Positions 1 through 7,830 of a DNA stretch of 64,000 nt are shown in pieces. Location: positions 7,821,750 through 7,885,749 of the forward strand of contig NZ_CM007717.1 of the NCBI RefSeq assembly GCF_002019855.1, in the 5' to 3' direction. Under the pieces are notes generated by a model. The model searched no databases. It was not told the DNA's origin and worked only from the letters and a program-made list of their open reading frames with translations. Position numbers and translations under genes: made by a program. Each line of letters starts with the position of its first letter. Position 1 is the first letter of the stretch. Source of the DNA: Streptomyces antibioticus. GTDB lineage: Bacteria; Actinomycetota; Actinomycetes; Streptomycetales; Streptomycetaceae.

Positions 1-2366
1 GGCCGCGGCCCGGCGGCAGCCTCCTGGACACGGCCGAACACCTCGACTGGGCGGACGAGATCACCGCACGGCTCGACGCGGCCCCCGAGGCACGCCTGCT
101 GCGCCGCACCACCGTCTTCGGCCACTACGACGACAACCACCTCCTCGCCGTGGAACGCCGCACCCATCACCTCGGCGCCGCCGCCCCGCCCGACGTCTCC
201 CGCGAACGCGTCTGGCGGATCCGCGCCCGCCGGGTCGTCCACGCCACCGGCGCCCACGAACGCTCCCTCGCCTTCGCGGACAACGACCGGCCCGGTGTGA
301 TGCTGGCCGCGTCGGCCCGCGCGTACGTCAACCGGTACGGGGTCCTGCCCGGCCGCCGGGCCGTCGTCCTCACCACCAACGACAGCGCCTACGCGGCGGC
401 CCTGGACCTGGCCTCGGCGGGCGTGCACATCGCGGCCGTCGCCGATCTGCGCGCGGACCCGGGGGAGTGGGCGCGCCGCGCCCGGGCGGCCGGCATCGAG
501 GTGCTGCCGGGCCACGCGGTCATCGGCACCCGGGGCGACGACCGCCTCACCGGCGTGACCCTCGCGCCGTACGGGCAGTCCACCGGCGGCCGGGACGTCG
601 ACGCCGATCTGCTGCTGGTCTCCGGCGGCTGGAACCCGGTCGTGCACCTGTTCAGCCAGGCGGGCGGCACCCTGCGCCACGACGAGACGCTCGGCGCGTT
701 CGTCCCCGACACCTGCCGGCAGGCCGTCGAGGTCGCGGGCGGTGCGAACGGCGCGTTCGACGCGGCCACGGTCCTGGCCCAGGGCGCGGCCGCGGGCGCC
801 CGGGCGGTGGCGGCCGAGGGCTACACACCCGGGTCCCCCCGCCTCCCGGTCCCGGCCACCGGGCCCCACACCCCGGCCCGGCACGTGTACGCCGTCCCCG
901 GCACCCCGGGCGCGCCCCGCTTCGTCGACCTCCAACGGGACGTGACCGTCGACGACCTGGCACGCGCGACCGGCGCCGGTCTGCGCTCGGTCGAGCACAC
1001 CAAGCGGTACACCACGGCGGGCACCGGCGCCGACCAGGGCCGGACGTCAGGGCTGCTGGCCGGTGGTGTGGTCGCCGAACTGCTCGGCGTGGACGTCTCG
1101 GCGCTCGGCACGACCACGTTCCGCCCGCCCTATGCCCCCGTCTCCTTCGCCGCCCTCGCGGGCCGCGACCGGGGCGCGCTGCACGACCCCGTGCGCACCA
1201 CCGCCCTGCACGCCTGGCACGAGACGCACGGCGCGCTGTTCGAGAACGTCGGCCAGTGGAAACGCCCTTGGTACTACCCGCGCGACGGCGAGGACATGAC
1301 GGCCGCCGTACTGCGCGAGTGCGCCGCCGCCCGCGAGGGGGTCGCCCTCATGGACGCCTCCACCCTCGGCAAGATCGACGTCCAGGGCCCGGACGCCGCC
1401 GCCTTCCTCGACCTGCTCTACACCAACCTGATGAGCACCCTGAAGGTCGGCATGATCCGCTACGGCGTGATGTGCCGGCTGGACGGCATGGTCTTCGACG
1501 ACGGCACCGTCATCCGCCTCGCCCAGGACCGGTTCCTGGTGACGACGACCACCGGCAAGGCGGCCGCCGTACTCGACTGGATGGAGGAGTGGCTCCAGAC
1601 CGAGTGGCCCCAACTGCGCGTCCACTGCACCTCGGTGACGGAACAATGGGCCACGGTGGCCCTGGTCGGCCCCCGCTCGCGCGCGGTGCTGGGCGCCCTC
1701 GCGCCCCAACTGGCCGTCTCGAGCACCGACTTCCCCTTCATGGCCTGGCGGGACACCACCGTCGCGGGGATCGCCGCGCGCGTCTGCCGGATCAGCTTCT
1801 CCGGCGAACTCGCCTACGAGATCAACGTGTCACCGTGGCACGCCCTCGCCCTGTGGGAGGCGCTGTACGAGACCGGCGCCCCGTACGGCATCACCCCCTA
1901 CGGCACCGAGACCATGCATGTGCTGCGCGCCGAGAAGGGCTACCCGATCATCGGCCAGGACACCGACGGCACGGTCACCCCGCAGGACCTCGGCATGAGT
2001 TGGGCGGTCTCCAAGAAGAAGCCCGACTTCATCGGCAAGCGGTCCCACAGCCGCGCCGACACCGTCCGCGCCGACCGCAAGCACCTGGTCGGCTTGGTGC
2101 CGGAGGACCCCGGCACGCTCCTCCCCGAGGGCACGCAACTCGTCGCCGACAGCGTGCTGCCGGCCCCGCCCGTCCCGATGCTCGGCCATGTCACCTCCAG
2201 CTACCGCAGCGCCGCCCTCGGCCGCACCTTCGCGCTCGCCCTGGTCGAGTCCGGCCGCGAACGCGTCGGCGAGCGCCTGTACGCCCCGGTGGGCGACCGA
2301 CTGGTTCCGGTGACCGTCACGAGCCCCGTCCACTACGACCCCGAGGGAGCCCGCCGCGATGGCTGA
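1..2366 (+). CDS. soxA: Sarcosine oxidase alpha subunit, 5'-truncated by window edge
   Basis: Alpha subunit of heterotetrameric sarcosine oxidase, which demethylates sarcosine to glycine with O2 and tetrahydrofolate. The frame is open from base 3, so the start lies upstream; the GTG at 150 is internal. About 787 residues are visible against nearly 1000 in the family, so the N-terminal FAD/NAD nucleotide-binding motif is missing. The visible part has the rest of the flavoprotein half (CRQAVEVAGGANGAFDA), the central SoxA signature around SVEHTKRYTTAGTGADQGR near nt 990-1040, and from about nt 1200 a C-terminal aminomethyltransferase (GcvT-like) folate-binding half. It overlaps soxG by 8 bp, so the two are co-translated. 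Family assignment is firm; the other subunit genes are presumably upstream. Confidence 0.93.
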   Translation, partial: PRPGGSLLDTAEHLDWADEITARLDAAPEARLLRRTTVFGHYDDNHLLAVERRTHHLGAAAPPDVSRERVWRIRARRVVHATGAHERSLAFADNDRPGVMLAASARAYVNRYGVLPGRRAVVLTTNDSAYAAALDLASAGVHIAAVADLRADPGEWARRARAAGIEVLPGHAVIGTRGDDRLTGVTLAPYGQSTGGRDVDADLLLVSGGWNPVVHLFSQAGGTLRHDETLGAFVPDTCRQAVEVAGGANGAFDAATVLAQGAAAGARAVAAEGYTPGSPRLPVPATGPHTPARHVYAVPGTPGAPRFVDLQRDVTVDDLARATGAGLRSVEHTKRYTTAGTGADQGRTSGLLAGGVVAELLGVDVSALGTTTFRPPYAPVSFAALAGRDRGALHDPVRTTALHAWHETHGALFENVGQWKRPWYYPRDGEDMTAAVLRECAAAREGVALMDASTLGKIDVQGPDAAAFLDLLYTNLMSTLKVGMIRYGVMCRLDGMVFDDGTVIRLAQDRFLVTTTTGKAAAVLDWMEEWLQTEWPQLRVHCTSVTEQWATVALVGPRSRAVLGALAPQLAVSSTDFPFMAWRDTTVAGIAARVCRISFSGELAYEINVSPWHALALWEALYETGAPYGITPYGTETMHVLRAEKGYPIIGQDTDGTVTPQDLGMSWAVSKKKPDFIGKRSHSRADTVRADRKHLVGLVPEDPGTLLPEGTQLVADSVLPAPPVPMLGHVTSSYRSAALGRTFALALVESGRERVGERLYAPVGDRLVPVTVTSPVHYDPEGARRDG

Positions 2367-2952
2367 CCCGACACGGCGCCGCGCGCTGGCCGCCGCCACC
2401 CGCGCCTCCCGGGGCGCGATCCGGCTCGCCGAACTCCCCTTCCTCGCCCAGCTCGACATCCGCCTCGACCCCAAGGACCCGGCGGCCGACGCGGTGAACC
2501 GGGCACTGGGCCTGGACCTCCCCCTGGAACCCAACTCGGCGGTCCACACGAGCCGTTCCTCCGCACTCTGGCTGGGCCCGGACGAATGGCTGCTGCTCGG
2601 CCGCCCGGGAACCCAACAGACGACGGAGGCGAGCATCCGCGAGGCGGCGGGCGAGGCACCCGTCTCCGTCACCGACGTCTCCGCCCAGCGCACCACGTTC
2701 CTCGTCTCGGGCCCCCGAGCCCGCGACCTCCTGTCCCACGGCTGCTCCCTGGACCTCCACCCCCGCGCCTTCACCCCCCGCCGCTGCGCCCAGACCACCC
2801 TCGCCCGCACCCACGTCACCCTGATCTCCCGCGACCACCCCAGCCCCGGCTTCTGGCTCCTGGTCCGCTCCTCCTACGCCCCCTACCTGACGAACTGGCT
2901 CCTGGACGCGGCGACGGAGTACCTCCGCCCCGATCCCCACGACCCCTTCTAG
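2359..2952 (+). CDS. soxG: Sarcosine oxidase gamma subunit
   Basis: A 197-residue protein beginning inside the 3' end of soxA (8 bp overlap). The gamma subunit is a GcvT-related structural subunit of the heterotetrameric oxidase that helps hold the alpha/beta complex; it binds no cofactor itself. Recognisable features are the N-terminal LAELPFLAQLDIRLDP, the central SALWLGPDEWLLLG and SVTDVSAQRTTFLVSGPRARDLL, and the late HPSPGFWLLVRSSYAPYL. Length matches the family. It is the last gene of the sox operon: the stop codon lies in a CTAG that is also the stop of the convergent downstream gene. Confidence 0.9.
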   Translation: MADPTRRRALAAATRASRGAIRLAELPFLAQLDIRLDPKDPAADAVNRALGLDLPLEPNSAVHTSRSSALWLGPDEWLLLGRPGTQQTTEASIREAAGEAPVSVTDVSAQRTTFLVSGPRARDLLSHGCSLDLHPRAFTPRRCAQTTLARTHVTLISRDHPSPGFWLLVRSSYAPYLTNWLLDAATEYLRPDPHDPF

Positions 2953-3482
2953 ACCCGCAGCGCGGCGTCCAGTTCGCGGAGGAGGTGGCCCACCCGGCCG
3001 CCGCCGGCGGGTGCGTCGGGCAGGCGGGCGAGGACGTCGGTGACGGCGCGGGGAGCGTGGCGGCGGGCCCAGTCGAGGGTCTCCGGGGCGGCGAGCGCCA
3101 GCTCCTCCGCCCGGGCCGCGTGGGCGGCGGCGCCGAGGATGTGCTTGACCTGGTGGGCGTCGGCCAGGGGGTGCAGATACGCGGCGGCGGCCGCGTGGCT
3201 CGCCGCGCGTGCCGCGTCGCCCGCCGCGGGTGTGGGCGCTTCCCGTGCCGCCTTGAACGCCGCCCAGGCGCGCGCCCGGAGATCGGCCGTCCGGCGGCCG
3301 CCCGCGGCGAAGGCGAGGGCGGCGTCGAGGGCTTCGCGCGGGCGTGGGTCGGTGGGTTCGGCGCCCTCGAAGATCGGCAGGGCGCGGTGTGCGCACGCGG
3401 CCGCGTAGCCCGTGATGTCCCGCAGTTCTCGTTCGCTCAGCTCGATCTTCGCTGGCTCGGTCCTGTCCGGCTCGGTGGGCAT
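2949..3482 (-). CDS. Imm-5-like putative immunity protein
   Basis: A 177-residue soluble, Ala-rich, all-helical protein. The opening IELSERELRDITGYAAACAHRALPIFE and the later LHPLADAHQVKHILGAAAHAARAEELA resemble the Imm-5-like family, which is often annotated as a putative immunity protein or, wrongly, as exonuclease SbcC. Family members are predicted to neutralise toxins, but no toxin gene, effector domain or secretion gene is visible within 10 kb, so this would be an orphan copy. It has no signal peptide or membrane segment. It converges on soxG and shares the same CTAG for its stop codon. Family recognition is moderate; the role is inferred from the family only. Confidence 0.6.
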   Translation of the reverse strand: MPTEPDRTEPAKIELSERELRDITGYAAACAHRALPIFEGAEPTDPRPREALDAALAFAAGGRRTADLRARAWAAFKAAREAPTPAAGDAARAASHAAAAAYLHPLADAHQVKHILGAAAHAARAEELALAAPETLDWARRHAPRAVTDVLARLPDAPAGGGRVGHLLRELDAALRV

Positions 3483-3504
3483 GCGGTCATCCTGCCGCAG
3501 GCCG

Positions 3505-4878
3505 TCAGGTGGCGGTCGCCGCGCGGCGGATCGCGTCCAGGGTGCGGCGTACGTCGTCGTCGGTCGTGGACCAGTTGCTCACCGAGATGCGCAGGACGCG
3601 GTGGCCGTGCCAGGTGGAGCCGGTGATCCAGGCCGTGCCGTCGGCGAGGAGGCGTTCGAGGACGCGGTCCGTGCGGGCGTCGTCGCCGAAGCGGGCGCAG
3701 ACCTGGGTGAACACCACGTCGTTGAGGACGGTCGCGCCGTCGATGTCCGCGATGCCGGTGGCGAAGGCGCGGGCGTGGCGGCAGAGCCGGTCCACGAGGT
3801 CGGCCACGCCGGAGCGGCCCAGGGAACGCAGCGCGGCCCAGACGGTGAACGCCCGGCCGCGCCGGGAGAGTTCGGGCACCTTGTCGACGGGGTCGCCGTG
3901 CTCGTCGTGGATGAGGTAGGCGCCGTGCAGGCCCATCGCCGCCCGCAGCGCCGCCGGGTCGCGGACGACGGCGAGGCCGCAGTCGTAGGGGACGTTGAGG
4001 GTCTTGTGGGCGTCCGTCGCCCAGGAGTCGGCGGCCGCGCAGCCCGCTGTCAGGGCGGCGTGGCGCGGGGAGGCGGCCGCCCACAGTCCGAAGGCGCCGT
4101 CCACGTGGACCCACGCGCCGGCCTCGTGGGCGGCGGGGATCGTCTCCTCGAAGGGGTCGAAGGCGCCGGAGTGGATCTCTCCGGCCTGGAGGACGACGAG
4201 AGTGGGGCGCCGTTCCGGTCCGCCGTCCGTCAGGGACCGCCGTAGCGCCGTCGGGTCCATGCGGCCCTGCGCGTCGGCGGGGACCGGTTCGGGCTCGCCG
4301 AGGCCGAGGTAGCGCAGGGCCAGGTCGACGGCCAGGTGGCGGTGTTCGCCGGCGAGGACCCGCAGGCGCGGGCCGCCGGTGAGGCCGTCCCGGGCGACGT
4401 TCCAGCCGGACCGGCCCAGCAGCGCGTCGCGCGCGGCGGCCAGGCAGGTGAAGTTCGCCATCGTGGCGCCGGTGGTGAACCCGACGGCGCTGCCGCCCGG
4501 CAGCCCCAGCAGGTCGAGCAGCCACGCCCCGGCGATGTCCTCCACCGCCGAGTGCGCGGGGGAGACGGCGCGCATGACGCTGTTCTGGTCCCAGGCGGCG
4601 ACCAGCCAGTCCGCGGCCAGCGCGGCCGGTTCGGTGCCCCCGACGACGAAGCCGTAGAAGCGTCCGCCGGGGAACGCGGTGAGCCCCGGTTCGCAGGCGG
4701 TGGCCATCAGGTCGACGACCTCGCCGGGCGGGCTCGGCCCCGCGGGCAGCTCCGCGCCGAGCGCGCGCACGATCTCCTCGACCGGGGCGCGGGCCGGAAC
4801 CGGCCGGTCGGACAGGCTCGCCAGCCAGCGCACCGCGTGGTCGTGCGCCCTGCGGAGCGCCGCCTCGCGCTCATCCAT
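3505..4878 (-). CDS. PLP-dependent group II amino-acid decarboxylase (aromatic-L-amino-acid decarboxylase-like)
   Basis: A 457-residue cytosolic fold-type I PLP enzyme. The ATG at 4878 (MDEREAALRRAHDHAV) was chosen because coding-like, family-like sequence starts there; the frame is open further upstream but is not family-like. Key motifs are FPGGRFYGFVVGG near residue 65, TTGATMANFTCLAAAR (phosphate-binding loop region), HVDGAFGLW (Asp contacting the PLP ring nitrogen) and TDAHKTLNVPYDCG, whose lysine forms the internal aldimine. The architecture matches pyridoxal decarboxylases acting on aromatic or other amino acids. The substrate cannot be read from sequence, and no pathway partner is adjacent. 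It could equally be a relative of glutamate or diaminobutyrate decarboxylases. Confidence 0.82.
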   Translation of the reverse strand: MDEREAALRRAHDHAVRWLASLSDRPVPARAPVEEIVRALGAELPAGPSPPGEVVDLMATACEPGLTAFPGGRFYGFVVGGTEPAALAADWLVAAWDQNSVMRAVSPAHSAVEDIAGAWLLDLLGLPGGSAVGFTTGATMANFTCLAAARDALLGRSGWNVARDGLTGGPRLRVLAGEHRHLAVDLALRYLGLGEPEPVPADAQGRMDPTALRRSLTDGGPERRPTLVVLQAGEIHSGAFDPFEETIPAAHEAGAWVHVDGAFGLWAAASPRHAALTAGCAAADSWATDAHKTLNVPYDCGLAVVRDPAALRAAMGLHGAYLIHDEHGDPVDKVPELSRRGRAFTVWAALRSLGRSGVADLVDRLCRHARAFATGIADIDGATVLNDVVFTQVCARFGDDARTDRVLERLLADGTAWITGSTWHGHRVLRISVSNWSTTDDDVRRTLDAIRRAATAT

Positions 4879-4967
4879 ACCTCGGACTATGGGACGGCCG
4901 CCGCGGCCCCGCAACCGGCCGCGGCCCGCCGTCCCCTGTCCTGCGGCTCGCAGCTCGCGGCCCGCGG

Positions 4968-5282
4968 TCAGGCGCTGTGGTGCAGCCAGCGGTGCAGGGC
5001 GGCGTTGATGCTCTCGGACAGGGTGCTGAGCTGGTCGATGGCCTCCTGGTCCTCCGGGTGCGGCGGGATGCCCGCCGCCGTCAGCGCCGCGTGCAGGTCG
5101 AGCCGGCGCTGGTCGCTGGGGTGGAGGGTGTAGTGGAGACGGTCCGCGGGCCGCGGGGGCGGCAGCAGGAAGTCGGCGTCGGGGTGCGTTCCGGCCGGGA
5201 CCGGCCACACGACCTCGGGGGCGTCGACGGCGTACGGGTCGACGAAGGCGCGGGGCGAGTGGTGCTCAACGGTGGTGGTCAC
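4968..5282 (-). CDS. Hypothetical protein, 104 aa
   Basis: A short soluble protein starting with GTG at 5282, with a GAGGAG ribosome-binding site 7-8 nt upstream. The first half is Pro-rich with VDPYAVDAPEVVWPVP and LLPPPRPADRLHYTLHPSDQRRLDLHAAL; the second half is predicted helical (EDQEAIDQLSTLSESINAALHRWLHHSA) and could be an oligomerisation helix. No known domain was recognised. It is divergent from the DUF2470 gene, sharing a 272-bp interval with three 21-bp repeats and an iron box, although the box is far nearer the other gene. The RBS and codon pattern make it a likely real gene. Confidence 0.6.
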   Translation of the reverse strand: MTTTVEHHSPRAFVDPYAVDAPEVVWPVPAGTHPDADFLLPPPRPADRLHYTLHPSDQRRLDLHAALTAAGIPPHPEDQEAIDQLSTLSESINAALHRWLHHSA

Positions 5283-5409
5283 GGGTGTCTCCTCACCGGC
5301 AGCGGGTGGTTGTGCGGGATGAGAGGGCCGCGGGGCGGTCCCCGGTTGCGGACCGGAGCGGAAGTCACGCTGACGGCGTCATCGGCGGGTCATCGTCTGG
5401 TCCGAACAA

Positions 5410-5472
5410 CAGCCACGCGGGTCTCGGCAACAGCTACACGGGTCTCGACAACGGCCACACGCGTTTCGGCCG
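5410..5472. repeat. Three tandem 21-bp imperfect repeats
   Basis: Copies at 5410-5430, 5431-5451 and 5452-5472 share the pattern CAGCYACRCGGGTCTCGRCAA; the third is most diverged. They lie between the divergent genes at 5282 and 5555, directly upstream of the iron box. The 21-bp period equals two DNA helical turns, so copies would face the same side of the helix. It is also a multiple of three, so both strands stay open across the array, but no credible gene covers it. Confidence 0.75.
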
Positions 5473-5509
5473 TTGAGCCGGGGATCTGGGCAGCGGAGGT
5501 CCCGATGGG

Positions 5510-5528
5510 TTAGGTTAGGCATACCTAA
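5510..5528. promoter_or_regulatory. Iron box (DmdR1/IdeR-type operator) upstream of the DUF2470 gene
   Basis: TTAGGTTAGGCATACCTAA at 5510-5528 is a near-perfect match to the actinobacterial iron box TTAGGTTAGGCTAACCTAA: both 6-bp arms are intact and only the centre differs. It ends 26 nt before the ATG of the DUF2470 gene, where a bound Fe2+-DmdR1/IdeR repressor would block transcription. The gene is therefore predicted to be derepressed under iron starvation. Confidence 0.85.
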
Positions 5529-5554
5529 GTAGCTATACGGTCTGGAGAGCCCGG

Positions 5555-6259
5555 ATGCGCCGTTCCCACCCCCTCGCCACCGCACCGACGGCCGCCGAGC
5601 GCACCCGCTCGATCCTGGCCGCCGCCCATTCCATGACCGTCGTCAGTGACGGCCGGCACGCCGAGGTCCACCGGCTCGACGGGGAGGGCGCCATGGGACA
5701 CGTCCACCTGCACGCGCCCCTGGAGACCGGCGAGCACCGCACCGGCACGCCCTTCCCGGTGAAACTGGAACTCACCGACATCGCCCCCACCCCCGTGCGC
5801 GACCGGCTGCGCGCCCGCGTCACCCTGACCGGACTGCTCGCCGGCCCCTACGACCCCGCCGCCACCGGCAGCACCTGCATGGAGTTCGGCCAGGCCATCC
5901 TGGAGGACGCCGCCGGGCGCACCTACATCACCCTCCAGGAACTGGAGGACGCCGAACTCGACCCCGTGGCGACCAGCGAGGCGTCCCTGCTGACCCATCT
6001 CCTCGACGACCACAGCGACCTCGTCCCCCGGCTGCTGCGCCTCGTCCGCCCCGCCCCCGACACCGGCGTCCTGCGCGCCCTCCCGGTGGCGCTCGACCGC
6101 TACGGCCTCACCCTGCGCCTCGAATACCCCCGCACCCACCGCGACGTCCGCGTCCCCTTCCGGACCCCGCTGGCCCACCTCGACCACATCGGCCCCCAGA
6201 TCCACGCCCTGCTGTCCGCCGCCCGCCGCCTCTCCCACACGGCCCATCTGCTGCCCTGA
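5555..6259 (+). CDS. DUF2470-containing protein, predicted iron-regulated
   Basis: A 234-residue soluble protein whose N-terminal half (ERTRSILAAAHSMTVVSDG) and C-terminal half (GLTLRLEYPRTHRDVRVPFRTPLAHLDHIGPQIHALL) match the DUF2470 fold. DUF2470 is related to the C-terminal domain of HugZ/pyridoxamine-oxidase-like haem-handling proteins. Here the flavin-binding split-barrel partner is not evident. The iron box 26 nt upstream is direct evidence for iron control, so a role in haem or iron handling is a reasonable inference. It contains few Cys or His residues beyond an N-terminal GHVHLHAP cluster that could bind metal or haem. No operon partner: the next gene is convergent. Confidence 0.75.
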   Translation: MRRSHPLATAPTAAERTRSILAAAHSMTVVSDGRHAEVHRLDGEGAMGHVHLHAPLETGEHRTGTPFPVKLELTDIAPTPVRDRLRARVTLTGLLAGPYDPAATGSTCMEFGQAILEDAAGRTYITLQELEDAELDPVATSEASLLTHLLDDHSDLVPRLLRLVRPAPDTGVLRALPVALDRYGLTLRLEYPRTHRDVRVPFRTPLAHLDHIGPQIHALLSAARRLSHTAHLLP

Positions 6260-6284
6260 CCCGCCTCCGCGACGGCTGAAGCGC

Positions 6285-7139
6285 TCACGGCCGTTCGTAG
6301 AGCTGGAGGACACCGGCCAGGGAGAAGCAGGCCGCGCCGGTGAGGGTGCCCCAGTTGGCGATGTCCGCGTTGACGAGGCTGTCGGTGGTGGGGCGGGTGA
6401 ACGCGGTGACCGCCGACACCATGAACAGCACGGACCCGAGCTGGTTCACGGCGACGATCCACCAGCCGAGGCTGCGGGGCAGGACGCGCGGGCGGCCGTG
6501 GCACACCTCGACGAAACCGAGGTGCCCGGCCACCAGGAAGAGCATGCAGCCGACCACGTCCGGCACCCAGATCAGCCGGTTGACCTGCTGGACGCTCAGC
6601 CCGTGCAGGAAGGAGTCGAGCAGGTCGACGGCGAAGACGAGGGTGCCGGCGAACAGCACGAACGCGCTCAGCCAGTCCACCCGCATCGGCTCGTAGCTCC
6701 ACCACCGCCACTCCCGGGTGACCAGTCGGCCCTCGCCGCCGCCGACATGGCGCGGCGCGTTGACCACCTGGAGCAGCGAGACGTATCCGCCGGTGTTGAA
6801 GAACAGCCCGCCCGCGAAGTAGATCGAGGCGCACTCGGTGGCATCGCCGGAGCCGAACTGCGCGACGCCCGCACCCACCGCGAACAGCGCCCCGCCGACG
6901 ACGAAGGCGAGCGAGGCGATGACGTCGAGCCGGCGCAGCCGGGCCAGCGACACGGCGTCCGCCCGGGTGTGCCGGCTGTCCGCCGCACCGAGCGCGCGGA
7001 CGGCGAGCACCCCGCGCCGACGGGCGAGCCGTGACTCCCACACCGCCGTCCCGCCGTCGGCGAGCCGCCAGGTGAGCCGGGTCGTGAACGGTCCCGCACC
7101 CTCGGCGCGCTGCTCGGTGCGCTGTTCGGCGTGGCCCAT
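6285..7139 (-). CDS. Six-helix integral membrane protein of unknown function
   Basis: A 284-residue protein with a basic N-terminal cytoplasmic stretch of about 70 residues, then six hydrophobic segments: around SLAFVVGGALFAVGAGVAQF, IYFAGGLFFNTGGYVSLL, LSAFVLFAGTLVFAVDLL, VPDVVGCMLFLVAGHLGF, WWIVAVNQLGSVLFMVSAV and WGTLTGAACFSLAGVLQL. The repeated small-residue pattern with a Gly-aromatic core is reminiscent of YrhK-type membrane proteins, but I do not regard that as established. No transport or catalytic motif is visible. The start ATG at 7139 overlaps nothing; an internal start would remove part of the cytoplasmic stretch. Confidence 0.75.
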   Translation of the reverse strand: MGHAEQRTEQRAEGAGPFTTRLTWRLADGGTAVWESRLARRRGVLAVRALGAADSRHTRADAVSLARLRRLDVIASLAFVVGGALFAVGAGVAQFGSGDATECASIYFAGGLFFNTGGYVSLLQVVNAPRHVGGGEGRLVTREWRWWSYEPMRVDWLSAFVLFAGTLVFAVDLLDSFLHGLSVQQVNRLIWVPDVVGCMLFLVAGHLGFVEVCHGRPRVLPRSLGWWIVAVNQLGSVLFMVSAVTAFTRPTTDSLVNADIANWGTLTGAACFSLAGVLQLYERP

Positions 7140-7169
7140 GCGCGTGCCGTGCCCTGTCGTGCCGGGGCG

Positions 7170-7628
7170 TCAGCGCGCGGGGATGGCGGCCTCGGCGGCG
7201 CTCTTGATCCGCTGCCCGAACGCGTCGGCGTCCTTGCGGGCGGCCGACAGCGCCAGACCGATCAGGAGCTTGCCCAGACCGTGGCCCTCCAGGACGTTGA
7301 AGATCCGGACGCGCGTCTTGGCCTCGCCCAGCGACTCCAGGTCGTAGCCGCCCTCACGCGCCATCACGGTGTTCTTGGAGATCTCGGCCCACCGGAGCGT
7401 CACCGGCGCCTCCAGGGTGGTGATACGGAACTCCCTGGCGCTCTTCATCCCGGCGTCCTTGACGGTGCTCCGGAAGACAGTGCCCACGGCGGTCGGACCG
7501 TCCGGGACCCGCTCGATCTTGAGCACCCGGGGGCTGAACTGCGGATCGTTGCGCCCGTCCGCGAGATAGGCGAACACCTCGTCGATGGGACGGTCGACGT
7601 CCACGATCGCTTCGAACTGTCCTGACAT
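7170..7628 (-). CDS. SRPBCC (START-like) family protein
   Basis: A 152-residue protein starting at the ATG at 7628, chosen for the good upstream site CAGGAGTG and because MSGQFEAIVDVDRPIDEVFAYLAD is the typical start of the polyketide cyclase/dehydrase SRPBCC family. These proteins form a helix-grip hydrophobic pocket. The pattern continues with NDPQFSPRVLKIERVPDG, VGTVFRSTVKD and the C-terminal long helix LGKLLIGLALSAARKDADAFGQRIKSAAE. The ligand is unknown. It stands alone between a membrane protein and a TauE/SafE permease, with no aromatic polyketide genes nearby, so a role in secondary metabolism is not supported. Confidence 0.8.
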   Translation of the reverse strand: MSGQFEAIVDVDRPIDEVFAYLADGRNDPQFSPRVLKIERVPDGPTAVGTVFRSTVKDAGMKSAREFRITTLEAPVTLRWAEISKNTVMAREGGYDLESLGEAKTRVRIFNVLEGHGLGKLLIGLALSAARKDADAFGQRIKSAAEAAIPAR

Positions 7629-7830
7629 GGGGCACTCCTGATCGGTCGAGTGGTGTGTCGAATGATCGGTCCGAGCCGCCGTCCGTGCCCGCGCGCACGA
7701 GAACGCGCCGTACCGTCCGTCCTGGAGCGGCGGCACCGCGTGCACCCGCGACCCTACGGGATCGCCGGGTGTCCCGCGCGGCGAACGAACGGCCCCGCGG
7801 TCCACGGCGCGCGGGAGCCGATCCGCCCCG

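Noticed and set aside
150-2366. Start of soxA at GTG 150.
   Set aside because: The frame continues in family-like sequence (GGSLLDTAEHLDWADEITARL) to base 3, so the gene is simply cut by the window edge.
5410-5472. CRISPR-like array.
   Set aside because: The 21-bp units are tandem with no spacers and no cas gene is present in the window.
5379-5585. Cys-rich peptide on the minus strand over the 21-bp repeats (CGRCRDPCSCCRDPRGCC).
   Set aside because: The repeat length is a multiple of three so all frames stay open; no RBS, and it covers the iron box and the start of another gene.
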